A stretch of DNA of 64,000 nucleotides from Streptomyces antibioticus (GCF_002019855.1 NZ_CM007717.1:3683636-3747635); one strand, 5' to 3'. Counted from the stretch's first letter, positions 11,306 through 21,507 are shown. Program-made: numbers and translations. Notes: generated from the letters alone by a model not told the origin.

Positions 11306-11390
11306 CGGGTACGACGCCCGGAGAGGATGCCGATGCCGCACGGCCGCCGCCGTGCAGAGACTGCTACCCCCACCACGGGCGTCGTACCCG
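11306..11390. promoter_or_regulatory. Long-spaced perfect inverted repeat upstream of the response regulator
   Basis: CGGGTACGACGCCCG (11306-11320) and its exact complement CGGGCGTCGTACCCG (11376-11390) are separated by 55 bp, between the divergent response-regulator and GNAT genes. It could be paired operators or an RNA structure in the leader. Confidence 0.6.
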
Positions 11391-11510
11391 GCTGTCTCGC
11401 CCCCTGATCGGCACCGGCCCCCACCGGCGCTGCTCACAGGGTAGGGCTGCGGGCGGGCGCCGGTAGGCGAATTGCGGAACTGGTTGGCCAGCGCGTTTAT
11501 GGTGTGCTGC

Positions 11511-11954
11511 ATGTTCCGTATGGAGACAGAAGTCGACAGGGCGCGGCGCGATCTTCTTCGTTCCCGGCTTCTCGACGCCAACACGGCGGCCTCCCCGGTC
11601 CTGCGTGCCCTGCGCGGTACGCCGGCGGAGCGGGAGGCGCCGCTGCACGTGTGGGCGTCGGACGCCGAGGACGCCCTGGCCGGCGGGCTGGTCGGCCACA
11701 CCTGGGCGGGCTGGCTGCACGTCACCTACCTGTGGGTCGACGAACGGCACCGCGGCACGGGGCTGGGCGCCCGGCTCCTCGCGGAGGCCGAGCGCGTCGC
11801 CCGCGAGGAACGCGACTGCCGCCGTGCCCGCCTGGAGACCTGGGACTTCCAGGCCCCCGGCTTCTACCGCAAGCAGGGCTACGAGGTGGCCTGCGTCATC
11901 GAGGACTACCCGCCGGGCCTGACCGAGTACACGCTGACCAAACGGCTGGGCTGA
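11511..11954 (+). CDS. GNAT family N-acetyltransferase
   Basis: A 147-residue GCN5-type acetyltransferase. The acetyl-CoA loop is VDERHRGTGLGARLLAEAER (motif A, R/Q-x-x-G-x-G/A), followed by the motif B region WDFQAPGFYRKQGYEV. The substrate is unknown. ATG at 11511 or 11520 could be the start; neither has a strong Shine-Dalgarno. It is divergent from the response-regulator gene across 280 bp. Confidence 0.88.
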   Translation: MFRMETEVDRARRDLLRSRLLDANTAASPVLRALRGTPAEREAPLHVWASDAEDALAGGLVGHTWAGWLHVTYLWVDERHRGTGLGARLLAEAERVAREERDCRRARLETWDFQAPGFYRKQGYEVACVIEDYPPGLTEYTLTKRLG

Positions 11955-11963
11955 GCGGGGAGT

Positions 11964-12644
11964 TCAGAGCAGCCCGGCGCTCTCGACCACGGCGTCGGCC
12001 TCCCGCGCCTCCTCGGTCCCGGCGGGGTGGACCACACCGAGCAGGAACGCGGAGCGGCTGTCGTCCACGGAGACGAGCGTGAGCCGCAGATGGCCCTCGC
12101 CGCCCGTCTCCTTGTCGGTCGTCCTCAGCACGACGGTGTGGGCGGGCCGCCCGCCGACCTCGACGGCGCGGGACTGCTCGACGCGCGAGGTGCCGTCCGG
12201 ATAGAAGAACTCGGCGTTGGACCGGGCCGCGCTCTCGGCCCGTGCCCGCAACTGGTCCCGCGTGACGGCCTCCCCCTTCCCGGCCAGCACGATACTGCCG
12301 CCCTCCGCGTCCATACGCCGCGTGACGGAGGAGGTGAACCCGGGAATCAGCCCCTCCTCGTCCCCCGCCGTCCACCCTTCGGGAATCCCGTACGAGATCC
12401 CGGCGACAGCGTCCGACACCCGGGGCCGCCCCTTCAGCGGGCGGGCGTCGTGGGCAGCGGACTCCGACACCCGCGGCCGTGCGTCATCCACGGCCCCTGC
12501 GTCCCGAGCACTGGCCCGCCACGCGGTGAACCCACCGGCGGCCAGCAGAAGCGAAACGGCCACGAGGAGAACGACCCTCCTCTGAGAACCCCGACCGGCG
12601 GGAGACTGCTGGGAAGATTCTGCGGAAGGCATCGAGTTCGTCAT
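11964..12644 (-). CDS. Single-pass membrane or secreted protein of unknown function
   Basis: A 226-residue protein with a cytoplasmic N-terminus, one membrane segment at about 24-41 (VVLLVAVSLLLAAGGFTAW) and an extracytoplasmic domain of ~180 residues. The segment GISYGIPEGWTAGDEEG resembles the start of PsbP/LppX-like domains found in actinobacterial envelope proteins, but the family is not certain. It reads the same way as the two small genes at 12,704-13,797, with a 59 bp gap. Confidence 0.78.
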   Translation of the reverse strand: MTNSMPSAESSQQSPAGRGSQRRVVLLVAVSLLLAAGGFTAWRASARDAGAVDDARPRVSESAAHDARPLKGRPRVSDAVAGISYGIPEGWTAGDEEGLIPGFTSSVTRRMDAEGGSIVLAGKGEAVTRDQLRARAESAARSNAEFFYPDGTSRVEQSRAVEVGGRPAHTVVLRTTDKETGGEGHLRLTLVSVDDSRSAFLLGVVHPAGTEEAREADAVVESAGLL

Positions 12645-12703
12645 GCCCCCACTCTCCCGACCCCGACTCCCGCTTCCCTGAGCACGCGTACTCAGTCAGC
12701 TAC

Positions 12704-13132
12704 TCAACATCGCGGAGGCTCTGGGGGCAACGGCGGATAGGCGGGCCGCGGCGGAACGGGCCGCCGCATCCCGACCGGCGGAGGCGGAGGAGGTCCGTCC
12801 GGCACCCGAAACCTCGGCCGGGGCGGCGCCGGCGGCCCGACCGGGGGCGGCGCGGACGGCGGCGGAGGCGGCACCGTCGGCGCCCCCGAAACCACCGGCC
12901 CCCCGCCCCGCAACCGCGCAACGGCCTCCTCGGCCCGCCGCCGGGCCCGGGGATCGTCGTCCCGCTCGAACCGCATCCGGACGCCGACGTAGGGACCGCA
13001 GTTGTCGACGCCGACGAGCCGGTAGCCGAGAGCACGGCCGATCTCCTCGACCCGACGCAGCCCAGCCTGCCCCACCATCAACGCGACCCGCCCCCGCCCG
13101 TCGAACTCCCTGACGATCTCCTCGTCCGTCAC
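12704..13132 (-). CDS. Small protein with proline-rich C-terminus, unknown function
   Basis: A 142-residue protein. The first ~70 residues form a compact alpha/beta domain (EEIVREFDGRGRVALMVGQA, RALGYRLVGVDNCGPYVGV), then a Pro-rich tail with runs such as PPPPPSAPPPVGPP. GTG at 13132 overlaps the upstream gene's stop by 4 bp (GTGA), so the two are translationally coupled. Function unknown; the Pro tail suggests protein-protein contacts. Confidence 0.75.
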   Translation of the reverse strand: MTDEEIVREFDGRGRVALMVGQAGLRRVEEIGRALGYRLVGVDNCGPYVGVRMRFERDDDPRARRRAEEAVARLRGGGPVVSGAPTVPPPPPSAPPPVGPPAPPRPRFRVPDGPPPPPPVGMRRPVPPRPAYPPLPPEPPRC

Positions 13133-13797
13133 CGGCCCTCCTCGTAGCGCGGCAGTTCCGCGGGCAAGTCCCGTCCCTTCCCGCACTCGGCCAACTCATA
13201 GGTGTGCTCGCTCAGCCGGTACGCGACATCGGTGAGGATCTGCCGTAGCTCCGCGCCCGTGACCTTGCTGTCGTCGCTGACGCTGAACTCGGTGACGACG
13301 CCGTAGTCCGCGGAGGCGTTGTACGAAGGAACACCGGGCGGCTCACACGGCACGTACACCCTGGCACTACGGGACTCGAGTTTCGCCACGGCCTCGATGC
13401 CCCCGTCCGCGGAGACATGGGCGACCCTGTCGGCACTCCCGCTTCCCCGAGAGCTCTTGAGCCACTTCTCCCTTGAGACGGGCAGCACTTGCGCACGACC
13501 GTCGAGGTAGGACCCCTCACTGGTGTTGACGTGGCAGTAGAAGGCGAGGTCGGGTCCGGCGCCCTGAACACGGGACCCTGCGTCCGCCGCGCGCACCTGC
13601 GGCAGCACCCGTACGACCGTGCCCCGCTCGAGCGTGCCATCACACATGTCCTCGGGGAGCAGATAGAGCCCCTTGACGAAGTAGAGCCACGTCCCACCGC
13701 CGAGAAGGCACACCAACGCCAGGCCGGCAGCGAACCCCTTCGTGCTCGCCCGCGTCGCAGCCCGCCGCTCCCTGATCCGACCGTCGTCGTCAGCCAC
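13129..13797 (-). CDS. Single-pass membrane protein of unknown function
   Basis: A 222-residue protein with a basic N-terminus (RIRERRAATRAST), one membrane helix at about 22-45 (FAAGLALVCLLGGGTWLYFVKGLYL) and an extracytoplasmic domain with four Cys residues (EDMCDGT, LAFYCHVN, YVPCEPPG, LAECGKG) that could form two disulfides. It starts with GTG at 13797 and is the first gene of a coupled pair with the Pro-rich protein downstream. Confidence 0.75.
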   Translation of the reverse strand: MADDDGRIRERRAATRASTKGFAAGLALVCLLGGGTWLYFVKGLYLLPEDMCDGTLERGTVVRVLPQVRAADAGSRVQGAGPDLAFYCHVNTSEGSYLDGRAQVLPVSREKWLKSSRGSGSADRVAHVSADGGIEAVAKLESRSARVYVPCEPPGVPSYNASADYGVVTEFSVSDDSKVTGAELRQILTDVAYRLSEHTYELAECGKGRDLPAELPRYEEGR

Positions 13798-13864
13798 CCC
13801 CGGCCCTCCGCCATGTCCGTACGACCGCCCCGCACCCTACCGACCGGTGCGGGGCAGTCCGGGA

Positions 13865-15018
<1,154 letters not shown>

Positions 15019-15019
<1 letters not shown>

Positions 15020-15990
15020 TACTGCTCCTTCGCGATGTGCTGCGCGAACTCCCAGGCGTCCGCGACGATTCCGGCGAGGTCCGCGCGGGTCGGGTTCCAG
15101 CCGAGCCGCTCGCGGGCGGTGACCGCCGAGGCGACCAGGACGGCCGGGTCGCCGCCCCGGCGCGGGGCGAGGACCTCGGGGATCGGGTGCCCGGTGACCT
15201 CGCGGACGGTCTCGACGACCTCGCGGACCGAGAAGCCGTTGCCGTTGCCCAGGTTGCAGATGAGGTGCTCGCCGGGGACCGCCGCGGCGAGGGCGAGCAG
15301 ATGGGCCTCGGCGAGGTCGGCGACATGGATGTAGTCGCGCACGCACGTGCCGTCCGGCGTCGGATAGTCGTCGCCGAAGACGGAGACGGCCTCGCGGCGG
15401 CCCTGCGCGACCTGGAGGACGAGCGGGATGAGGTGCGACTCGGGGTCGTGCCGCTCGCCCTGGGTGCCGTACGCCCCCGCCACGTTGAAGTAGCGCAGCG
15501 AGACCGCGGCGAGACCGTGCGCCGCGGCCTCGCCGGTGATCATGTGGTCGACGGCGAGCTTGGTGGCGCCGTAGGGGTTGGTGGGGCTGGTCCGCGCGGT
15601 CTCCACGATCGGGACCTGCTCCGGCTCGCCGTAGGTCGCGGCGGTGGAGGAGAACACCAGCCGGCGCACGCCCGCCTCGCGCATGGCGGCGAGCAGGGCC
15701 ATGGACCCGCCGACGTTGTTCTCCCAGTACTTCTCGGGCTGGGCGACGGACTCGCCGACCTGCGAGAACGCGGCGAAGTGGAGCACGCCGTCGAAGGAGG
15801 CGTCGAGCCACTTGCCCGCGTCGCGGATGTCGCCCTCGATGAAGGACGCCCCGGTCGGGACGCCCTCGCGGAAGCCGGTGGAGAGGTTGTCGAGGACGAC
15901 GACCTCGTGCCCCGCCTCCAGCAGGTGCTGGGCGACCACCCCGCCGACATACCCCGCACCGCCCGTGACCAGATACTTTCCGCTGCTCAT
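15019..15990 (-). CDS. galE: UDP-glucose 4-epimerase
   Basis: An NAD-dependent short-chain dehydrogenase/reductase that interconverts UDP-galactose and UDP-glucose. The Rossmann loop is [19 protein letters not shown] at the N-terminus, with DNLSTG and DIRD nucleotide contacts. The catalytic YxxxK is [13 protein letters not shown] (about residue 146), with [10 protein letters not shown] before it. Length is 323 residues, close to the family norm. It overlaps galT (ATGA) and galK, forming a tightly coupled operon. Confidence 0.96.
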
Positions 15991-17045
15991 CAGCTCGCCA
16001 CCTCTCGCAGTCGCTCGGCCGCGCGCTCCGGCGGCACGTCGTTGATGAACACGCTCATGCCGGATTCGGAACCCGCGAGGAACTTCAGCTTGCCGGACGT
16101 CCGGCGGACGGTGAAAAGCTCCAGATGGAGCGCGAAGTCGTCGCGGTTGACGCCCTCGAACTCCTCCAGCCGGAACGGCGCCTGATGCCAGGCGGCGATG
16201 TACGGCGTCGGCGGCTCACCCTCACCGAAGATACGGTCGAAGCGCCTCAAGAGTTCCAGGTAGACCTGGGGAAACTCTGTGCGCGCGGCTTCGTCCAGCG
16301 CCAGCAGATCGGGCACGCGCCGCTTGGGGTACAGGTGCACCTCGTACGGCCAGTGCGCCGCGTAGGGCACGAAGGCCGCCCAGTGTTCACTCTCCAGGAC
16401 GACCCGCTCACCGGCGAGTTCACGCTCCAGGACGGCGTCGAAGAGGTTCTCACCACCGGTCGCCTCCCGGTGGGCCGCGAGCGAACGCAGCATCAGCGCG
16501 GTGCGCGGCGTGGTGAACGGGTAGGCGTAGATCTGCCCGTGCGGGTGACCCAGTGTCACGCCGATCTCGGCGCCCCGGTTCTCGAAGCAGAACACCTGTT
16601 CCACGGAGGGCAGATGCGACAGCTCGGACGTCCGGTCCGTCCACGCGTCCAGGACGAGCCGCGCCTGCGCCTCGGTGAGATCGGCGAAGGACGCGTCGTG
16701 GTCGGAGGTGAAACAGACCACCTCGCACCGCCCGGAGTCGCCGGCCAGCGAGGGGAAACGATTCTCGAACACGACGACGTCGTACGAGGAGTCCGGGATC
16801 TCGCTCAGCCGGTCGCCCTGGGAGGGGCACAGCGGGCATTCGTCGGCCGGCGGGTGATAGGTGCGCCCCTGCCGGTGGGAGGCGATCGCCACCGCGTCGC
16901 CGAGGAGCGGGTCCCGGCGTACCTCCGAAGTGGTGACGGTGCGGTCCAGGGGACGGCGGTCCACCGCGTCGCGCACCGAGTCGTCCCGCTGGTCGTAGTA
17001 GATGAGCTCACGACCGTCGGCCAAGCGGGTCGAGGTCTTCTTCAC
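15990..17045 (-). CDS. galT: Galactose-1-phosphate uridylyltransferase
   Basis: Transfers UMP from UDP-glucose to galactose-1-phosphate. Contains the zinc-site CPLC segment ([10 protein letters not shown]), the [20 protein letters not shown] active-site HPH motif and the C-terminal domain with [12 protein letters not shown]. Length is 351 residues from GTG 17045, which follows GGAGAGTCGCG. It is the first gene of the gal operon, divergent from a sodium/solute symporter that may import the sugar. Confidence 0.95.
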   Translation of the reverse strand: MKKTSTRLADGRELIYYDQRDDSVRDAVDRRPLDRTVTTSEVRRDPLLGDAVAIASHRQGRTYHPPADECPLCPSQGDRLSEIPDSSYDVVVFENRFPSLAGDSGRCEVVCFTSDHDASFADLTEAQARLVLDAWTDRTSELSHLPSVEQVFCFENRGAEIGVTLGHPHGQIYAYPFTTPRTALMLRSLAAHREATGGENLFDAVLERELAGERVVLESEHWAAFVPYAAHWPYEVHLYPKRRVPDLLALDEAARTEFPQVYLELLRRFDRIFGEGEPPTPYIAAWHQAPFRLEEFEGVNRDDFALHLELFTVRRTSGKLKFLAGSESGMSVFINDVPPERAAERLREVAS

Positions 17046-17184
17046 CGCGACTCTCCATCCGTACACCGATCGATATCAACATTGCCGGTCAGTCTTCAAA
17101 CAGAACCGAACACATCAAACCACAAACCCCCACGGTAGTCACCATCACAACCGAACAAAGACCACCAGACAAGGTTGGCTCCGG
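17046..17184. promoter_or_regulatory. Divergent gal operon / symporter control region
   Basis: 139 bp between divergent galT and the symporter. It is unusually A/C rich on the plus strand. TCAAAC occurs at 17096-17101 and 17115-17120, with ACAAAC at 17122-17127, giving short direct repeats on the gal template like those bound by DeoR/GalR-type repressors. The exact promoter cannot be fixed by eye. Confidence 0.5.
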
Positions 17185-18921
17185 ATGCAGACCCCCACAT
17201 ATGCCCCCACATATGCCCCCACACCCGGCCACGTGCACGGCCCCGCGCACGCCCTGGACCTGGCGACCGAGCTGCGACTCCCCACGAACGCACTCGACTA
17301 CACGATCCTCGGCATCTACTTCGTCGTCGTCCTGGGCATCGGCTTCGCCGCCCGCCGGTCGGTGAAGACCAGCCTCGACTTCTTCCTCTCCGGGCGGTCG
17401 CTGCCCGCCTGGATCACCGGCCTGGCCTTCATCTCGGCCAACCTGGCGGCCACCGAGATCCTCGGCATGGCCGCGAACAGCGCGCAGTACGGCGCGTACA
17501 CCGTCCACTGGTACTGGATCGGCGCCATCCCGGCCATGGTCTTCCTGGGCCTGGTGATGATGCCCTTCTACTACGGCAGCAAGGTCCGCTCGGTCCCCGA
17601 GTTCCTGCTGCTGCGCTTCGACAAGGGCGCGCATCTGCTCAGCTCGCTGCTGTTCGCCTTCGCGGCCATCCTGATCGCGGGCGTCAACCTGTACGCGCTG
17701 GCGATCGTCGTCGAGGCGCTGCTGGGCTGGCCGCAGTGGGTCGCGATCGTGGTCGCCGGCTTCTTCGTCCTCGCGTACATCACGCTGGGCGGTCTGTCCT
17801 CGGCGATCTACAACGAGGTGCTCCAGTTCTTCGTGATCCTGGCGGCGCTGATCCCGCTGACCGTGCTCGGCCTGAAGAAGGTCGACGGCTGGGGCGGTCT
17901 GACCGACTCCCTGACCGCCTCGCACGGCGACGACTTCGTGACCGCCTGGGGCGGCACGGGCATCGGCAGCGACAACCCGCTCGGCGCGAACTGGCTGACG
18001 ATCGTGCTCGGCCTCGGCTTCGTGCTGTCCTTCGGCTACTGGACGACGAACTTCGCCGAGGTCCAGCGCGCCCTGTCCGCCAAGAACCTCTCGGCGGCCC
18101 AGCGGACGCCGCTCATCGCCGCGTACCCGAAGATCTTCATCGTCTTCCTGGTGATGATCCCGGGCCTGGTCGCGGCGGTGCTGGTCCCGAAGATCGGCAC
18201 GTCCGGCTCGGACCTCCAGTACAACGACGCGATCCCCTACCTGATGCAGGAGCTGCTGCCGAACGGCGTGCTGGGCATCGCGGTGACGGGGCTGCTCGCG
18301 GCGTTCATGGCGGGCATGGCGGCGAACATCTCGTCCTTCAACACGGTGTTCACGACCGACATCTGGGCGAAGTACGTGGTGCTGGGGCGCGAGGACGCCT
18401 ACTACGTCCGCTTCGGCCGGCTGATCACCGCGATCGGCGTGATGGCGTCGATCGGCACGGCCTTCCTCGCCTCCTCCTTCTCCAACATCATGAGCTACCT
18501 CCAGACGCTGTTCTCCTTCTTCAACGTGCCGATGTTCGTCGTCTTCATCGTCGGCATGTTCTGGAAGCGGGCGTCGATGAAATCCGGCTTCTGGGGTCTG
18601 CTGGCCGGCACCACGGCCGCGATGATCAACTACTTCGTCCTCTACAAGCAGGACGTCATCGGCATCCCCACCGACCAGGGCGCGAACTTCGTCTCGGCGA
18701 TCGCCGGGTTCGTGGCGGGCGCGGTGGTGATGGTGGCGGTGTCGCTGTTCACCGCGCCGAAGCCGGAGGCGGAGCTCCAGGGCCTGGTGTACGGCACGGT
18801 CTCCCCCGGCATGGCCGAGCCGCCGGCGGCGGGCGACGACGCCTGGTACCGCAAGCCGGCCCTGCTGGGCTGGGGCGCCGTGATCCTGGCCGCCGCCTGC
18901 TACATCCCGTTCTCGTTCTGA
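17185..18921 (+). CDS. Sodium:solute symporter (SSS family), likely galactose/sugar uptake
   Basis: A polytopic membrane protein of 578 residues with 13-14 hydrophobic helices. SSS family marks include the FLSGRSLPAWITGLAFISANL segment after helix 1, SVPEFLLLRF, GGLSSAIYNEVLQFFVI and FGYWTTNFAEVQRALSAKN (SGLT-like). The closest families are the SGLT/galactose transporters, which fits its divergent position next to galTEK (inference). The first ~25 residues contain a duplicated PTYA unit encoded by a 12 bp tandem repeat at 17,190-17,222. ATG 17185 was chosen because family homology begins soon after it. Confidence 0.93.
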   Translation: MQTPTYAPTYAPTPGHVHGPAHALDLATELRLPTNALDYTILGIYFVVVLGIGFAARRSVKTSLDFFLSGRSLPAWITGLAFISANLAATEILGMAANSAQYGAYTVHWYWIGAIPAMVFLGLVMMPFYYGSKVRSVPEFLLLRFDKGAHLLSSLLFAFAAILIAGVNLYALAIVVEALLGWPQWVAIVVAGFFVLAYITLGGLSSAIYNEVLQFFVILAALIPLTVLGLKKVDGWGGLTDSLTASHGDDFVTAWGGTGIGSDNPLGANWLTIVLGLGFVLSFGYWTTNFAEVQRALSAKNLSAAQRTPLIAAYPKIFIVFLVMIPGLVAAVLVPKIGTSGSDLQYNDAIPYLMQELLPNGVLGIAVTGLLAAFMAGMAANISSFNTVFTTDIWAKYVVLGREDAYYVRFGRLITAIGVMASIGTAFLASSFSNIMSYLQTLFSFFNVPMFVVFIVGMFWKRASMKSGFWGLLAGTTAAMINYFVLYKQDVIGIPTDQGANFVSAIAGFVAGAVVMVAVSLFTAPKPEAELQGLVYGTVSPGMAEPPAAGDDAWYRKPALLGWGAVILAAACYIPFSF

Positions 18922-18947
18922 CCCGGCCGCGGGAGACTGGAGAGACC

Positions 18948-19328
18948 ATGTCCGAGCAATTCGACCCCGCCGACCGCCCCGACTCCGACGAGGCGGCCGA
19001 GCGGCTGCGGCGCGCGGGGTACTCCGAGGCGGACGTCCAGCGCGAGGTCACCGAGCTGGAGCAGAAGTCCGAGACCGCGGCCCGCATCTTCGACCTGCGG
19101 CGCATCATCGGCGGCCTGTTCGTCCTGTACGGCGTCATCCTCACGATCACGGGTCTGACCGACAGCGACGCGGAGATCGACAAGGCCCAGGGCATCAACA
19201 TCAACCTGTGGACGGGCCTGGGCATGCTGGCCCTCGGTCTGTTCTTCCTGGCCTGGCTCTGGCTGCGCCCGACGGCCCACCCGACGCCGTCGCTGCCGGC
19301 GGAGAGTCTGGAGAAGGACGAACAGTAG
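18948..19328 (+). CDS. Small two-helix membrane protein downstream of symporter
   Basis: A 126-residue protein with an acidic N-terminal region predicted helical (SEADVQREVTELEQKSETAA), then membrane segments at about 52-70 (IIGGLFVLYGVILTITGL) and 89-110 (WTGLGMLALGLFFLAWLWL). Preceded by GGAGAGACC. It starts 26 bp after the symporter stop and is probably co-transcribed, perhaps as an accessory subunit. Function unknown. Confidence 0.85.
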   Translation: MSEQFDPADRPDSDEAAERLRRAGYSEADVQREVTELEQKSETAARIFDLRRIIGGLFVLYGVILTITGLTDSDAEIDKAQGININLWTGLGMLALGLFFLAWLWLRPTAHPTPSLPAESLEKDEQ

Positions 19329-19346
19329 GGGGCCCGGATGCCGAAC

Positions 19347-19385
19347 GGGGCCGGTTCCGCCGAGCAGTACGGCGATTCCGGCCCC
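19347..19385 (+). terminator. Terminator after symporter operon
   Basis: GGGGCCGG and CCGGCCCC arms with an inner CCGCC/GGCG stem form a hairpin 18 bp after the stop, between convergent genes. Confidence 0.75.
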
Positions 19386-19409
19386 GTAGGGCGTCGAGGG
19401 GGCGTTACG

Positions 19410-19718
19410 TCAGCCGAGGAGGCCGCCCAGGAGGCCGCCCGACTGCTCCGTGCCGATGCCCGAGCCCGTCAGCGTGCCGCTGTCGTTGCCGTTCACACAG
19501 CTCTGCTGGATCGCGGTCGACTCCGTGAGGTTGCCGAGGAGCGGCAGGTTCAGGTTCGGGATGTTGATGAGCCCGTTGTTGATGGAGGGCTTGGTGGCGG
19601 CACCCTGGGTGCACTCGCGGCTGGAACCCCCGTCACCGGCGGCGGCGACACCCGCGCCGGCCATGCCGAGGCTGCCGATCATGGCGGCCACGAGAGCGAC
19701 CTTGTGAAGCTTGCGCAT
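19410..19718 (-). CDS. Small secreted protein
   Basis: A 102-residue protein with a clear Sec signal peptide (MRKLHKVALVAAMIGSLGMA, cleavage after AGAGVAAA). The mature ~75 residues carry two Cys (ECTQ and SCVN, possible disulfide), the segment NGLINIPNLNLPLLGNLTES and a Gly/Leu end (GGLLGGLLG). It looks like a surface or small extracellular protein, but is not a recognisable chaplin or rodlin. Its upstream region is AT rich and holds a palindrome at 19,745-19,764. Confidence 0.83.
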   Translation of the reverse strand: MRKLHKVALVAAMIGSLGMAGAGVAAAGDGGSSRECTQGAATKPSINNGLINIPNLNLPLLGNLTESTAIQQSCVNGNDSGTLTGSGIGTEQSGGLLGGLLG

Positions 19719-19744
19719 TGCTTTCCTTTTCGCTTGTCAGACGT

Positions 19745-19764
19745 GTTTCGTTACAGAACGAAAC
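19745..19764. promoter_or_regulatory. Palindrome upstream of secreted-protein gene
   Basis: GTTTCGTTACAGAACGAAAC has perfect 8 bp arms around ACAG, 27 bp before the start of the secreted-protein gene. This is a likely repressor operator or regulator site in an unusually AT-rich promoter. Confidence 0.6.
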
Positions 19765-19816
19765 GGTGCAGTTACGGACGGTATGTTATGCTTATCCGTT
19801 TTGCACCTCACCACGC

Positions 19817-20227
19817 CTAGGCAGCGCCGAGTTCACACCACACGAGCTTCCCGCGCCGCCCCAGCCGGGCGAGGGGCTGCCACCCCCAGGTATCGGCACA
19901 GGCCCGCACGATGGCGAACCCGCGCCCGCGCTCGGAGTCGACGAGCTTGCCGAAGTCGCCGGGCGGCTCGGGAGGCCGGGGGTCCCCGTCCCAGACCCCG
20001 ACCTGAAGCACGCGATCGCGGTAGCGGACCCGGAGGGCGGCGGGTCCTTGCGCGTGCTGCACGGCATTGGAGACCAACTCCGAGACGAGCAGCTCGGCGG
20101 TCTCGGTGAGGTGGGGCAGGTGATGCAGGTCGAGGATGAGACGGAGGGTGCGACGACAGACGGTGACGGCGCGGGGGTCGGTGGGGATGTACAGGGTGTA
20201 CTCCCAGGGGTCGTCGGTTTCGGGCAT
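19817..20227 (-). CDS. ATP-binding regulatory protein (RsbW/HATPase-like)
   Basis: A 136-residue GHKL-fold protein. The N-box is ELLVSELVSNAVQHAQGP (about residues 45-62), followed by the G1 box VGVWDGDPRPP and the G2 region SERGRGFAIVRACADTWGW. Such stand-alone ATPase domains in Streptomyces act as anti-sigma-like kinases or partners of XRE/DUF397 pairs. The XRE gene starts 145 bp away in the opposite direction and a DUF397 gene follows that, completing the WhiJ/AbaA-like trio. Confidence 0.88.
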   Translation of the reverse strand: MPETDDPWEYTLYIPTDPRAVTVCRRTLRLILDLHHLPHLTETAELLVSELVSNAVQHAQGPAALRVRYRDRVLQVGVWDGDPRPPEPPGDFGKLVDSERGRGFAIVRACADTWGWQPLARLGRRGKLVWCELGAA

Positions 20228-20372
20228 GGGTCAGCTCCAGGGCAGGGGGTGGGATATCGCCGCAGGGTGAGCGGCACGTCACCGACGGTAGGGCAATAAT
20301 TTCTGCCTGTGCAAGCCGCTGCCGTAATCTGACACTCGAACGAGGCACAACCACAAGGACGTTGGGGAGCGC

Positions 20373-21224
20373 ATGGCGGCGAGGAACCATCCCACGGCGC
20401 GACAGGTGCGCCTGGGGGCGGAGCTGCGGAAACTTCGCGAGGCGGCCGGGTTCAAAGCGCGCGAAGTGGCGGCGTTCCTGAACTCGACCTCGGCCCAGAT
20501 GAGTCAGGTGGAGGCGGGCATCGCGGCGGTCAGCGCCGAACGCATCCGTCGCCTGGCAGCCCACTACGCCTGCACGGACGAGGCGTTGATCGACGCCCTG
20601 GCAGCGATGGCCGGCGACCGCACGCGCGGGTGGTGGGACGAGTACCGGGGAGTCCTCCCCCAGGTGAACCTGGATGTCGCGGAGGCGGAGCACCATGCGG
20701 CCTACCTGCAAGAGGTCGTCATCACCCACATTCCAGGACTGCTCCAGACCGCCGACTACGCCCGAGCCGTCTTCAGCTACATGCGTCCCGAACTGCCGGA
20801 GAGCGAGCTGACCCCTCGGGTGGAACACCGGATGCGACGGCACTCAGTCATCGAGGGAAACGCACCCACCCCGTACCTGACGATCGTCCACGAGTTCGCC
20901 TTGCGTGTCCGCGTCGCGGATCGGCGGACGTCGCTCGCTCAACTCCGCTGGATCCTCGACCAGATCGAGCAGGGCCACGCCTCGGTGCGTGTCATCCCCG
21001 TCGATCAGGACGGCTTCGGGGGTGCCGACGCGTCGATGATGTACATGGGCGGCCCGCTCGCCCAGTTGGACACCGGGCTCCGTGACACCCCGACCGGCAC
21101 CCTGTTCATCGACGCGGAGGCCCAACTCAGCCAGCTCCGAACGCTCTTTCGTAAAGTGGAGAAGGCATCGCTGGAACCCACAGCGTCACGGGACTTCATC
21201 CACCGTCTGACCAAGGAGCTGTGA
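20373..21224 (+). CDS. XRE family regulator with DUF5753 domain (WhiJ-like)
   Basis: A 283-residue protein with an N-terminal XRE helix-turn-helix at about 12-65 (LGAELRKLREAAGFKAREVA, STSAQMSQVEAGIAAVSAER) and a C-terminal DUF5753-type domain (VVITHIPGLLQTADYARAVF through the FIDAEAQLSQLRTLFRKVEK end). Streptomyces encodes many WhiJ-like paralogues, each beside a DUF397 protein that antagonises it, and they control development and antibiotics. A DUF397 gene follows 7 bp downstream, as expected. Confidence 0.92.
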   Translation: MAARNHPTARQVRLGAELRKLREAAGFKAREVAAFLNSTSAQMSQVEAGIAAVSAERIRRLAAHYACTDEALIDALAAMAGDRTRGWWDEYRGVLPQVNLDVAEAEHHAAYLQEVVITHIPGLLQTADYARAVFSYMRPELPESELTPRVEHRMRRHSVIEGNAPTPYLTIVHEFALRVRVADRRTSLAQLRWILDQIEQGHASVRVIPVDQDGFGGADASMMYMGGPLAQLDTGLRDTPTGTLFIDAEAQLSQLRTLFRKVEKASLEPTASRDFIHRLTKEL

Positions 21225-21231
21225 GCCGCCC

Positions 21232-21507
21232 ATGAACCAGAACATGCGCTGGCAGAAGTCCACGTTCTCAGGCGGCGGCGAAGGCAACACGTGCATCGAA
21301 CTCGCAGCGACCTGGCAGAAGTCCACGTTCTCCGACGGCGGCGAAGGAGACACGTGCATCGAACTCGGCGTCTCCCCCACCACCCTCCACCTCCGCGAAA
21401 GCGACACCCCGGGCACCGTTCTCACGACCACCCCGTCCACCCTCGCCAACCTCCTGGAAGGCATACGCGGCGGATCCGTGCCTACTCCGCCCGCGGCGCG
21501 CCCTTAG
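21232..21507 (+). CDS. DUF397 protein with duplicated N-terminal half
   Basis: A BldB-related small acidic DUF397 protein of 91 residues, the usual partner of the upstream XRE/DUF5753 regulator. The core WQKSTFSxGGEGxTCIEL occurs twice, at residues ~7-24 and ~28-45, encoded by an in-frame direct repeat of 63 bp period (first TGG at 21250, second at 21313). Most DUF397 proteins have one copy in ~60-70 residues. The 3' end overlaps the convergent membrane-protein gene by 26 bp. Confidence 0.9.
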   Translation: MNQNMRWQKSTFSGGGEGNTCIELAATWQKSTFSDGGEGDTCIELGVSPTTLHLRESDTPGTVLTTTPSTLANLLEGIRGGSVPTPPAARP

